Shown in pieces: positions 1 to 7,724 of a DNA stretch of 64,000 nucleotides (position 1 is the stretch's first letter; each line of letters begins with the position of its first letter). The notes beneath the pieces are model-generated. The model saw nothing but the letters and a program-made list of their open reading frames with translations. It was not told the origin of the DNA and ran no database searches. A program made the position numbers and the translations under genes. The DNA is from Bacteroidales bacterium UBA3630 (GTDB lineage Bacteria > Bacteroidota > Bacteroidia > Bacteroidales > P3), in contig DFLB01000048.1 of the NCBI GenBank assembly GCA_002373995.1, positions 25,785 through 89,784 on the forward strand, read 5' to 3'.

Positions 1-48
1 CGATTATCCTTTTCATCTTGTTTTAGTATTCTGCTTTTTATTGTTTAG

Positions 49-2523
49 TTAGCCTTTTTTATTTTCTTTTTCTGGCTGTTTTGTGTCTTCTTCGTTGTCC
101 TCGTCGCCGTAGCCGTACCCGTACCCGTAACCATACCCGTATCCGTACCCGTAGCCATATCCGTATCCGTACCCGTAACCATACCCGTAGCCGTATTTAC
201 GCTCTATCGGCAGCAGCTTCTTGTATCGTACGTCGTTCAGCACGATGGAAATATTCGGGAACTCTTTCGTCTGGTAGATCTCTTCTATGCTTGCCAGGTC
301 GCGCTTGTCAAACTTGCCTGCCCTCACCACCATCAATGTGATGTCGGCCATGCGCTTCAGCAGGTCGGTGTCCACCACCATTCCGGTGGGCGCCGTATCG
401 AGGACGATGTATTCGTATTCTTTCCTCAAATCTTCTATCATGCTCGCCAGCCGTCCGTTGCCCATCAGCTCTGTTGGGTTGGGCGGTATCGGGCCGGTGA
501 AGATGGCGTCAACTCCCTTGGCTACAATGTCGTGCTTGATAATGTTGTGCCAGTTGTCCACCTTGCCCGCCAGATAGTTCGACATGCCGGCGTGTTTGCG
601 CGAGTAGAACTGACGCGTCTGCGAACCGCGGCGCAGATCCAGGTCTATCACTATCGCCCGCTTGCCAGCGATGGCAAACGAGGTTGTCAGGTTCGACGAT
701 ATGAAGGTCTTGCCCATGCCGGCCTGTAGCGACGTGACCATGATCACCCGTCCCCGACCCTCCTCGGTGCCAGGGGTACCCAGGAAGTCCACCTTCGTGC
801 GTAGCAGCCTGAACGATTCCGTCATCGCGTCGTGCTCCCCGCTGCTCACCACTATGTCGTTCATGTTGTCTTTCGGACGTGCGGGTATCTCGCACAGGAA
901 CGGTGCCGAGGTGCCTTTCATCACGTCGTGGTAGTACTTCACCTTCGTATCCAGCAGCCTCCTCAGGAAGAATACCACCACCGGCACCAGCAAACCTATC
1001 ACCAACCCCATCAGCGTGCTCTTGCGCTCGTTGGGTGCTATGGGTGTGCGGTTTATGCGCGCGGGATCCAGTATCTTGCCGTTGGGCTCTATCGAGGGCT
1101 GGCTGATCATCAGCTCTTCGCGGCGGCTTAGCAGGTGCAAGTACAACTCCTCTTTGATTTTCTGTATTCTCTCCAGGTTCTCTAAGTACAGCTGTTGCTG
1201 AGGCACCTGGCTCATTTTGTTCGATGCGGTCGAGGCCACTATCTCCGCCTCGGCAATGCGCTCTTGTAGCACCCCGATATACACATCCAGCAACCGGTTC
1301 ATGTTGGCCTTCAGTGTCGACAGCTCAGCCTGTTTCGCTTTCACCTTCGGATTGTTGGGACTGTCATAGTGCTCCAACTCAAGCACCAAGCTGTTGTACT
1401 GACTTATCAGCTTCATGATGTTGTCGTCGTCCAGCACACTGCTCGGCGGTATCAGGTGATCCTCCTCGCTGCTCTCGTTGCTCTGTATCAGGTATCGCGC
1501 CATCGACAGCTGCTTCCGCAACCGCTCTATCTCTTCCGACGACTGTATGCTCGTCGCCAAGTAGTTCTGCCCAAACGACGACAAGTCCAGCAACTGGTGC
1601 TCGCGCTTGAAGCCCGCCAGCGCATTCTCTTGTATACCCAGGTCGGTCTGCAGCAGCTTCAGTCGCTCGTTGATGTAGTCATACGTATACGCTATTATCC
1701 TCCGCTTGTCCTTCACAGCGTCTTCGTTGTACACCCTGATGACCTCGTTGATCACCTCTGCCGCACGTATCGGCGACGCATCGTGAATCGTGATATTGAT
1801 GATGGTATTGAAATCGTCGTTCCTCGTCACGTTCAGCATCGCCCTGTACCTCTCCGCCACAGCACTCATCCCCTGATGCTCAACGCGAATCGGCGTATCA
1901 AACACGCTGCTGTTCAAGAACCACGTCTTGTGAACCACTATACGGCCCGTCGGCGTCGCCACCGTGTCCTCAAACCGTGCCCGTATCGGCGTAAAGTCCT
2001 CTCCAAGCGTGATATCCACATGCTCCTCGTCCTTCGCCGTCAGCGTGAGCGTCGTGTACTCTTCATCGCTGTTGTCCAGAAAGTCCACCGTCATAGGCGT
2101 CTCCCCGTACAAATCCTTCTCTCGCCCTATTATGCGCGTCTTGGTCGTGTAGAAAACGTTCAGCTTCAAGTTCTGCGCCACCTCCATCATCGCCGACTTG
2201 GAGGTGAGTATCATCATCTCGTTGTTGATCGAACTGTTGTACAGCGTCCGCGTCGAAAACATGTTCCTCACCGACGCCTCGCGCAACGTGTTGTCGCCAC
2301 TGCTCGTCGACGATCCCTTGATCAGCAACCGCGCATTGCTCTCATACACCCTGTTCTGGTGGCGCACCGAATAGCCCGCTATCACCGCCCCCAGCACCCC
2401 GCACAACACCAGCCAGTGCAGATTTCTCAGCACCACAAAGAGCACATCCTTCACGTGTATCTTCGTCACGCCCTTCTCGTCCAGAAACGAGGTCTCGTCT
2501 TTCTTGTGTGTTTCGTCCGCCAT
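49..2523 (-). CDS. Wzc-like polysaccharide co-polymerase / BY-kinase with (YG)15 tail
   Basis: This is an 824-residue inner-membrane chain-length regulator fused to a bacterial tyrosine kinase. A first membrane segment lies at about residues 34-53. A long periplasmic, partly coiled-coil region follows, and a second membrane segment lies at about 504-522. The cytoplasmic kinase has Walker A (QAGMGKT, about residue 603), Walker A' (VIDLDLRRG, about 628) and Walker B (YIVLDTAPTG, about 711). The C-terminus has 15 consecutive Tyr-Gly pairs (positions 106-195) followed by an acidic, lysine-rich end. The family autophosphorylates a C-terminal tyrosine cluster to control capsule or exopolysaccharide assembly. 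The gene sits 17 nt downstream of a Wza-like gene, so the pair is very likely co-transcribed. The regular YG alternation differs from the irregular tyrosine cluster of the enterobacterial family. Confidence 0.93.
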   Translation of the reverse strand: MADETHKKDETSFLDEKGVTKIHVKDVLFVVLRNLHWLVLCGVLGAVIAGYSVRHQNRVYESNARLLIKGSSTSSGDNTLREASVRNMFSTRTLYNSSINNEMMILTSKSAMMEVAQNLKLNVFYTTKTRIIGREKDLYGETPMTVDFLDNSDEEYTTLTLTAKDEEHVDITLGEDFTPIRARFEDTVATPTGRIVVHKTWFLNSSVFDTPIRVEHQGMSAVAERYRAMLNVTRNDDFNTIINITIHDASPIRAAEVINEVIRVYNEDAVKDKRRIIAYTYDYINERLKLLQTDLGIQENALAGFKREHQLLDLSSFGQNYLATSIQSSEEIERLRKQLSMARYLIQSNESSEEDHLIPPSSVLDDDNIMKLISQYNSLVLELEHYDSPNNPKVKAKQAELSTLKANMNRLLDVYIGVLQERIAEAEIVASTASNKMSQVPQQQLYLENLERIQKIKEELYLHLLSRREELMISQPSIEPNGKILDPARINRTPIAPNERKSTLMGLVIGLLVPVVVFFLRRLLDTKVKYYHDVMKGTSAPFLCEIPARPKDNMNDIVVSSGEHDAMTESFRLLRTKVDFLGTPGTEEGRGRVIMVTSLQAGMGKTFISSNLTTSFAIAGKRAIVIDLDLRRGSQTRQFYSRKHAGMSNYLAGKVDNWHNIIKHDIVAKGVDAIFTGPIPPNPTELMGNGRLASMIEDLRKEYEYIVLDTAPTGMVVDTDLLKRMADITLMVVRAGKFDKRDLASIEEIYQTKEFPNISIVLNDVRYKKLLPIERKYGYGYGYGYGYGYGYGYGYGYGYGYGYGYGDEDNEEDTKQPEKENKKG
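106..195 (-). repeat. In-frame hexanucleotide repeat encoding (Tyr-Gly)15
   Basis: Fifteen six-base units of the form TAY-GGN (read on the minus strand) encode an uninterrupted Tyr-Gly run at the end of the Wzc-like kinase. Third positions vary, so the DNA is not perfectly identical, but the amino-acid pattern is perfect. Length changes in steps of 6 bp would keep the frame. Confidence 0.95.
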
Positions 2524-2540
2524 GACTCCCTTTCAGTCTT

Positions 2541-3314
2541 TTATTGTTGTTTCATCAGCGTTCTGTACAGCATAATCGTCGTCACCAGCGACGTCAGCGA
2601 TATCACCGTGCTCGCCAGACCCGTCCAGTAATTCATCTCGCTCCTCATCGTGCCACTGTTCAACGTCGGTGCTATGATAAAATCATTCTGCTGCAACATG
2701 AAAAACGGGTCGTTGAACACATCGCTCGACCGCGGATCCAGATACCGCATCACCATCCTCCCGTTCACCTCCCTCATCACCGCAATCTGGTCCCTCCGCG
2801 TATACACATCCAGACCCCCCATCATCGCTATCGCCTCCAAAAACGTACACCGCTCGTTGTCAATATTCAACACCTGTCCCTTGCCGCCGTTGAGCACAAA
2901 TATCTTGAAACTCTTGAACCTCACCGACACGTAAGGCTCCGCAATGTATCCCCCCGTCCGCAGCAAATGCGTCAGCGTATCCTGCAACCGCAACCGCGTC
3001 AACCCCGCCACCGGCACCACACCCAGCGTCGGCAACTCTATATTCCCGTCCACATCCACCAGATAACCCTCCTCGCTCTTGTCGTTGAAAGGCTCCGCCA
3101 ACCCCGCATCCGTCGCGTTCGCCGACATCACCCTGATCGCCAGCTGGTCATACGGCGCTATCACCGCCTCAAAACGGTTCTCTATCTCTATCTGGCTCCC
3201 TTGCGTCATGTCCTGTAAGTAATTCACCCTCCGCGCCGTCACACACGACGTCATCGTCGCCGCAACAGCCATCACCATCGCCAAAACCCATATTTTATTA
3301 TGTTTTACAATCAT
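2541..3314 (-). CDS. Wza/BexD-like polysaccharide export lipoprotein
   Basis: This 257-residue outer-membrane polysaccharide export protein has a signal sequence with a lipobox (MTSC, Cys24), so it is a predicted lipoprotein. A Poly_export domain (about residues 45-125, from APYDQLAIRV onward) is followed by a SLBB-like segment with the KGQVLNIDNERCTFLEA stretch. A hydrophobic stretch near the C-terminus (about 229-252) resembles the terminal membrane segment common in Bacteroidota members. Together with the Wzc-like gene just downstream it would form a trans-envelope export channel. It is shorter than enterobacterial Wza (about 380 residues), as is usual in this phylum. A G8 run lies about 60 bp upstream (3375-3382). 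I could not identify a clear promoter. Confidence 0.9.
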   Translation of the reverse strand: MIVKHNKIWVLAMVMAVAATMTSCVTARRVNYLQDMTQGSQIEIENRFEAVIAPYDQLAIRVMSANATDAGLAEPFNDKSEEGYLVDVDGNIELPTLGVVPVAGLTRLRLQDTLTHLLRTGGYIAEPYVSVRFKSFKIFVLNGGKGQVLNIDNERCTFLEAIAMMGGLDVYTRRDQIAVMREVNGRMVMRYLDPRSSDVFNDPFFMLQQNDFIIAPTLNSGTMRSEMNYWTGLASTVISLTSLVTTIMLYRTLMKQQ

Positions 3315-3500
3315 GCGCGTGTATATTATATAGGCTAAAACAACGCCTAACTTCCATGTTTATTGTGTTTTCGAGGGGGGGGCTGGTTAAAAAATGTTAA
3401 AATATAGACTTTTTTTGAAACTCCCCTCCTCCGACCACACTCCCCCCTCCTTCCCGGTCACTCATCCGCACCTCCCGTCACCCCCGACTCGCCACCCCTT

Positions 3501-3555
3501 CCTAAGCTCATCCTAAGCATTACCTAAGCACATCCTAAGCATATCACAAGCATAC
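3501..3555. repeat. Five 11-bp units, CCTAAGC core + 4 variable bases
   Basis: Five consecutive 11-bp units start at 3501, 3512, 3523, 3534 and 3545. The first four have the core CCTAAGC followed by four variable bases; the last is CACAAGC. The architecture (7-bp core, 4-bp variable, five units) is the same as in the TGGTCCG arrays elsewhere in this window, but the core differs. Confidence 0.9.
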
Positions 3556-3600
3556 ACCCATCACAACCCCATCAACCCCATCAACCCCATCACAACCCCA
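3556..3600. repeat. CATCA(CA)ACCCC short tandem array
   Basis: The 10-12 bp unit CATCAACCCC or CATCACAACCCC is repeated four times, directly after the CCTAAGC array. Unit lengths of 10 and 12 alternate around a mean of 11, so the helical spacing of the neighbouring array is roughly continued. Confidence 0.85.
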
Positions 3601-3723
3601 TACTGATTTGTGCGTATTGAAAATCAAGCTCGTATCAGCATCTCGAACCGTGGTCGGCGGCTTCATGGAGCCAAGAAACGCTGCCCTGTATCTGTGAAAA
3701 TGTGGATAATCCCCCCCAAAAAC

Positions 3724-4464
3724 TCACCGCCTCCCCATCGCCACAACAACCCTCTTCGCCTGGTTCTTCCACCACTGCACCCCGGCCTCTATCACCCACG
3801 CTGCCCCCATAGGCATCCACCGCTGCGGATGGCTGTTAATCAGCAACCCCCTCCCGTGTATCGCATGATGCAAGTCCCTCAAAGCATGTATTATATCGTC
3901 CGTCCTGCGAAACGTCAGCCCCTCTTTCTCCCACTCCTCCTGATACCCCTCCACCTTGTCCCTCACAATCATCCTGTACCCGTCCCATCGCCGACCCGTA
4001 TCCGTCAGGTACAACGTCCTGTCAAAATCCGTATCCATCATCGGCTCATAGTCAATCCCAAGCGAGTGTATATCATACTGATTCCAAATATCTTGACTAT
4101 TCCACGGCGACCGGGGGCTCCCGTGTGCGCAAGCCGTCCTCACCGGCACCACCCGCCTCAACCGCTCCAGGTTCTCGCAAAAATCCTCGTATGCCGCCGC
4201 CACATCACCGTGCGTCGTCGTCAGGCTCTCATAGTGATACCCCGCCTCGTGCCCCAACGCAACAATCGCCTTGATAGTCTCCGCATGGCTCGTAAAGTGC
4301 ATGGAACGAAAGTAATACGTCGCCCTTGCCCCCCTTTTGGCCTCCTCCTCCGCCACCCGCAGCGCAAACTCCGGCCTCAAATCCACATCATGCCTGATTC
4401 TATGATCTTTATGGCACTTCAGCGCCTCTATCAACTCCCCGTACTTTTCAATTGTGAAATCCAT
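3724..4464 (-). CDS. Polysaccharide deacetylase-like protein
   Basis: This 246-residue cytoplasmic protein has no signal peptide. Residues about 24-50 (RHDVDLRPEFALRVAEEE, then ATYYFR) match the beta-strand-1 region of the NodB-type deacetylase fold, where the HDVD aspartates bind metal. Later GHEAGYHYE supplies further candidate ligand histidines and NSHPQRW lies near the C-terminus. Enzymes of this type remove N-acetyl groups from sugars, consistent with a polysaccharide locus, but the substrate is unknown. It is isolated from neighbours by repeats on both sides: a 409-bp repeat-rich gap downstream and a hairpin array upstream. One hairpin (4485-4498) lies only 20 bp before its start codon. 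Confidence 0.7.
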   Translation of the reverse strand: MDFTIEKYGELIEALKCHKDHRIRHDVDLRPEFALRVAEEEAKRGARATYYFRSMHFTSHAETIKAIVALGHEAGYHYESLTTTHGDVAAAYEDFCENLERLRRVVPVRTACAHGSPRSPWNSQDIWNQYDIHSLGIDYEPMMDTDFDRTLYLTDTGRRWDGYRMIVRDKVEGYQEEWEKEGLTFRRTDDIIHALRDLHHAIHGRGLLINSHPQRWMPMGAAWVIEAGVQWWKNQAKRVVVAMGRR

Positions 4465-4484
4465 GTCTCTTTTCCGTGATTATT

Positions 4485-4755
4485 TGCCCCGTCGGGCATT
4501 TTCTGTTATGGATTATGTTGTTTTTATAATTGACCCCATCGGGTTTCTTTTAATAGAATACCCCTCCTCCTGTCCTGATAGGCAATGACCCGTAGGGCCT
4601 TTCTTTCAATAGAACACCCCCCATGTCCTGATAGGCAATGGTCCGTAGGACCTTTCTTTCAAAAGAGAAATAATGCCCCACACCGAGATGACCCGTAGGG
4701 TCTCTCTTTCAATAGACTACCCCCCATGTCCTGATAGGCAATGGTCCGTAGGACC
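4485..4755. repeat. REP-like hairpin array, left side of Y1 transposase
   Basis: Small hairpins with 5-bp stems lie at 4485-4498 (GCCCCGTCGGGC core), 4532-4545, 4587-4599, 4640-4652 (GGTCCGTAGGACC), 4690-4702 (GACCCGTAGGGTC) and 4743-4755. Most are followed by the conserved tail TTTCTTTCAATAG. Stem bases change in pairs (GGCCC/GGGCC, GACCC/GGGTC, GGTCC/GGACC), so the hairpin rather than the sequence is conserved. Spacer text such as ATGTCCTGATAGGCA and CACACCGAGAT recurs in the array on the other side of the transposase. Confidence 0.9.
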
Positions 4756-4768
4756 TTTCTTTCAAAAT

Positions 4769-5248
4769 CTATTCGATTCCTTGCCTTTCTTCTGGTTCCT
4801 GCAATATATACCGCTTGTCATATTCAATACCAAACAACTGTAAAAATGCTATATATTCGTCACGGAATGTATGCTTTCCGTGATGTTGCTCTTGTTGCTC
4901 AATGTATCTGCATACGTTCTTAACTTGTGATGGCCCATACGAAAAGGCTCCGTATCCTTCCTGCCAGGCAAACCTACATCTTACATACCCTTTCTCTTTG
5001 ATCCACAATGTCGATGCCCTTTTTACTTCGTTTACTAATTCGGAAATAGATTGTTTGGGCGACAGGCTGACCAGGATATGGATGTGATCGTATGTGCCCC
5101 CTATGGCGTAAACTTTGTGTCCTCGTTTGTCAATAACACCGATGATGTATTGATACAACTCCTGTTGCCATGACTTGTTGATGGCTGCATCTCGGTATTT
5201 GACAGCGAAGACCAAATGAATATAAATCTGGGAATAGGTATTGGCCAT
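4769..5248 (-). CDS. Y1 (HUH) transposase, REP-associated / IS200-like
   Basis: This 159-residue protein belongs to the IS200-like Y1 transposase family. The HUH motif is His55-Ile-His57 (YDHIHIL). The nucleophile is most likely Tyr115 in VCRYIEQQ, followed by the family's QHH and E..Y pattern. Such enzymes cut and join single-stranded DNA at hairpins. There is no TnpB/IscB partner, and the gene is embedded in about 20 hairpins that resemble its likely substrates. This fits a RAYT (REP-associated tyrosine transposase) better than an autonomous IS200. All catalytic positions appear intact and there is no frameshift, so it may be active. It interrupts a polysaccharide locus in the same orientation as the neighbours. 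Confidence 0.88.
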   Translation of the reverse strand: MANTYSQIYIHLVFAVKYRDAAINKSWQQELYQYIIGVIDKRGHKVYAIGGTYDHIHILVSLSPKQSISELVNEVKRASTLWIKEKGYVRCRFAWQEGYGAFSYGPSQVKNVCRYIEQQEQHHGKHTFRDEYIAFLQLFGIEYDKRYILQEPEERQGIE

Positions 5249-5264
5249 AATGTATTGAAAAAAA

Positions 5265-5830
5265 ACTCTAACGGAGCATTATTGTCGTTAATGTATGTGA
5301 AGAAAGGAAGCTCCTGACGGAGCAATGGACATGCATTGGTTGTGCCGTTTTCTATTGAAAGGAAACTCCTGGCGGAGCAACGGCCCGTAGGGCCTTTCTC
5401 TCAATAGAATGCATTGTTTTTGTTCAAACAGGATGGCCCGTAGGGCCTTTCTTTCAATAGAATGCATTGTTTTTGTTCAAACAGGATGGCCCGTAGGGCC
5501 TTTCTCTCAATAGAATGCATTGTTTTTTTGGTTCTAACAGGATGGCCCGTAGGGCCTTTCTCTCAATAGAATGCATTGTTTTTTGTTCTAATAGGATGGC
5601 CCGTAGGGCCTTTCTTTCAATAGAGAAATAATGCTCCACACCGAGATGACCCGTAGGGTCTTTCTTTCAATAGAATACCCCTCATGTCCTGATAGGCAAT
5701 GGTCCGTAGGGCCTTTCTTTCAATAGAGAAATAATGCCCCACACCGAGATGACCCGTAGGGTCTTTCTTTCAATAGACTACCCCCCATGTCCTGATAGGC
5801 AATGGCCCGTAGGGCCTTTCTTTCAATAGG
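5265..5830. repeat. REP-like hairpin array, right side of Y1 transposase
   Basis: Hairpins lie at 5265-5277 (degenerate), 5310-5323 (GCTCCTGACGGAGC), 5365-5378, 5382-5394, 5435-5447, 5488-5500, 5544-5556, 5598-5610, 5648-5660, 5701-5713, 5751-5763 and 5804-5816. Those from 5382 on are GGCCCGTAGGGCC or stem variants, each followed by TTTCTYTCAATAG. The interval 5353-5410 is an inverted pair of two units and so forms a long imperfect palindrome, as in BIMEs. Units from 5382 to 5610 repeat with a period of about 53-56 bp, sharing the spacer ATGCATTGTTTTTGTTC. Units from 5620 to 5825 repeat as a composite of about 100 bp, a near copy of the left array. Confidence 0.92.
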
Positions 5831-5870
5831 GATTGTGGTAATTTTGTTAATGATGCTTTCTTTTATACCG

Positions 5871-6422
5871 TCAATGTTTCAATGCCTTTATCGGTTTTGC
5901 GGGCACGCCGGCCGCCACTGTCCATGCGGGTATGTCGTGCGTCACCACCGCTCCTGCGGCCACGATGGCGCCCTCGCCAATGGTCACCCCGGGCAGTATC
6001 GTCACATTCACCCCCACCCACGCATTGCGTCCTATAACAGTCGGTGCCACAAACGATTCCACATTCCTCGCGTGGCATTCCATCGGTGTGCTGTGCGCCA
6101 GCACATAGTCGCCACCCGCCAGTGAAGCCCCGTCCTCTATTCGCACAAAACATGGATAGGCATAGTCGATGATGCAATCGGGCCCTATGTGCACCTGCTT
6201 GCCTATCTGCACGCCGCGCCACCGTTGCATCCTGATTCTAAACCTGTTCCACGGGCACCGCTGGGCCCATTGGTTCAGCACATGGTCTTTCCAGCGCACG
6301 ATGCCGAACCATAGCGCCGACCGGTATCCATGCTGCCGTGCCGACCTCCGCATGGCCCGCCATAACCCCAAATTCCGGTAATGCGGCAACGGTTGCCGTT
6401 TCAGTTCAAGATAAGGTTTCAT
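5871..6422 (-). CDS. Hexapeptide-repeat (left-handed beta-helix) acyltransferase
   Basis: This 183-residue protein belongs to the LbH O-acetyltransferase group (WcaF/NodL/maltose-acetyltransferase-like). The hexapeptide turns run from about residue 72 (VQIGKQVHIGPDCII) to about 175. The canonical C-terminal part is present: APTVIGRNAWVGVNVTILPG, IGEGAIVAAGAVVTHDIP and GVPAKPIK. The family acetylates sugar hydroxyl or amino groups with acetyl-CoA, so a role in decorating the glycan is likely. The basic, tryptophan-rich N-terminus (about 1-70) is longer than the catalytic core needs. The gene stands alone between two hairpin arrays, so it may have its own transcript or may have been carried in with the repeats. 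Confidence 0.85.
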   Translation of the reverse strand: MKPYLELKRQPLPHYRNLGLWRAMRRSARQHGYRSALWFGIVRWKDHVLNQWAQRCPWNRFRIRMQRWRGVQIGKQVHIGPDCIIDYAYPCFVRIEDGASLAGGDYVLAHSTPMECHARNVESFVAPTVIGRNAWVGVNVTILPGVTIGEGAIVAAGAVVTHDIPAWTVAAGVPAKPIKALKH

Positions 6423-6434
6423 ATCTGAGGGTGA

Positions 6435-6630
6435 GCTCCTAACGGAGCATTAAGGTTGTGTGTTGTGATGTTTTCTATTGAAAGGGAGCTCCTAACAGAG
6501 CAATTGATCAGGTGCGATTGTATGTTGTGTCTCTATTGGAAATGGGTCCCTGACAGAGCAATGGCCCGTAGGGCCTGTCTTTCAATAGCTATCGGTCATT
6601 CAAAGTGGGTTTTATTGCTCCGTCAGGAGC
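6435..6630. repeat. REP-like hairpin cluster overlapping a gene end
   Basis: Units lie at 6435-6448 (GCTCCTAACGGAGC), 6488-6501, 6545-6559 (degenerate), 6563-6575 (GGCCCGTAGGGCC) and 6617-6630 (GCTCCGTCAGGAGC). The 6533-6590 interval is another inverted pair. The last unit overlaps the 3' end of the DUF354 gene and supplies its final codons and stop. Confidence 0.9.
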
Positions 6631-7678
6631 TTTCTTTTGCAAATTGCTCGATACGTGTAACGAAGAACCCCGTCGGGTCGATCATTTCCTGCAACATACG
6701 CTGCCGTTTCTTCTGCCATTCGTCATGCAATACCGTCGGATCCATATCTAATAGACTGCGTATTTGCACCAACATATCGTCGAATTTATCCGGCGTGTAG
6801 GCATAGCATAGCCCATACTTTTGTTCCAGCATGTTGGGCACCGACAGCCGTCCGGCAAAGGTGTTGCACTTCAGCGCCGGCACCCCGAGCACAGCCGCCT
6901 CCGACGTCATCGTCTGGCTGTCGCCCACAAACATCGCGCTGTAGGCCATCAGCGAATGTATCTCCTCCGGCGGCACCGGCAGTCGGTATTGCTCAAACTC
7001 GGGTTCCACCGCCCTTTCCGAGGTGATGATGACGCGACCGTGACATTTCAGCAGGTCGACCAAAGCCCTCTTCTGCTCTAACGAGAGCCCTGCCTGTCCC
7101 ACGTCGTGGTGCCCTTTCAGAGCCACAAATCGCATGACGAAAAACCGCTCTCCTTCCTGTAACCCCGCATGTTGCAGCACCGATGGGTCGGGCAAAAAGC
7201 GGTTCGGGTGCAGGTATGCAAGCTCATGGGTGCCAGCATAGTACACGGCGTGTTTGGTCTTGCGGCGTATGCAGTCGGGCGTGAAGACCACGTCGCTCAG
7301 CGGGTGCCCGTATTTTGTTATCAGCGGTTCCGCGGCATCGTCGTCGTCGTCGAAGACGATGGAACGCATCTTGCTCACTTGCGCCACATGGCTCAGCACC
7401 AGGCCGCTACTGAGGCCCAAGTCGATATGGTTCTGGCGAACGAAACGCAACAGCTGCAAGTCTTGGCTGAGCACCGTCTGTGCCTTCCCTATGAGGGAAT
7501 CCTTTTTCCCCCCCAGGTCCACCCAAGGGCTCATCCCGTAGTGCTCCATCAGCCGTTTGGCCACCGGTATGTCGCGCACCGAATAGTAGAGTCGGTGTCC
7601 CCGCCCCTTCAGCTCCTCGGCCAGCGGATGCAGCAGGTGCACATGCCCCGGATGCCCTATGTCAATCAGTATGTTCAT
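6623..7678 (-). CDS. DUF354 family GT-B-like protein
   Basis: This 351-residue protein begins MNILIDIGHPGHVHLLHPL, the signature N-terminus of DUF354, a family with a GT-B or UDP-GlcNAc 2-epimerase-like double Rossmann fold. Other matching parts are SSGLVLSHVAQVSKMRSIVF, the acidic DDDDDAAEP stretch and the C-terminal nucleotide-site-like MAYSAMFVGDSQTMTSEAAVLG. DUF354 proteins are common in surface-polysaccharide loci and are presumed glycosyltransferases or nucleotide-sugar enzymes; the activity is not established. The last codons (KESS) and the TGA stop are formed by a REP-like hairpin (6617-6630), so the C-terminus has been rewritten by the repeat. The gene is 46 nt downstream of the FemAB-like gene and probably in the same operon. 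Confidence 0.82.
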   Translation of the reverse strand: MNILIDIGHPGHVHLLHPLAEELKGRGHRLYYSVRDIPVAKRLMEHYGMSPWVDLGGKKDSLIGKAQTVLSQDLQLLRFVRQNHIDLGLSSGLVLSHVAQVSKMRSIVFDDDDDAAEPLITKYGHPLSDVVFTPDCIRRKTKHAVYYAGTHELAYLHPNRFLPDPSVLQHAGLQEGERFFVMRFVALKGHHDVGQAGLSLEQKRALVDLLKCHGRVIITSERAVEPEFEQYRLPVPPEEIHSLMAYSAMFVGDSQTMTSEAAVLGVPALKCNTFAGRLSVPNMLEQKYGLCYAYTPDKFDDMLVQIRSLLDMDPTVLHDEWQKKRQRMLQEMIDPTGFFVTRIEQFAKESS

Positions 7679-7724
7679 TTGATATGATTGTCTTATAAAA
7701 CTTTGGCAGGATGGCTGTTAGACT

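Larger units (their letters stand above)
3315..3723. other. Gene-free interval with tandem repeats
   Basis: This 409-bp stretch contains no convincing gene. It holds a G8 run (3375-3382), a C-rich tract (about 3420-3500), five 11-bp CCTAAGC-type units (3501-3555) and a CATCAACCCC-type array (about 3556-3600). The remainder (3601-3723) shows no recognisable element. It separates the Wza/Wzc pair from the rest of the locus, so that pair may have its own promoter, although I do not see a good TAnnTTTG box. Confidence 0.7.

Noticed and set aside
1369..2631. 420-codon plus-strand frame opposite the Wzc-like gene
   Set aside because: Antisense shadow; low-complexity Arg/His/Leu/Val-rich product.
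3375..3382. G8 run as a phase-variation tract
   Set aside because: It is outside any coding region and not placed between recognisable promoter boxes, so an effect cannot be supported.
5454..5639. Open frame of 61 codons in the hairpin array
   Set aside because: It is a translation of tandem hairpin repeats (ERKALRAILLE repeated) with no start signal or family resemblance.
5380..5830. Regular repeats with spacers resembling a CRISPR array
   Set aside because: Spacers are themselves repeated, unit lengths vary, the repeats are short hairpins with stem variants, and no cas genes are present. A Y1 transposase in the middle fits REP-like elements better.
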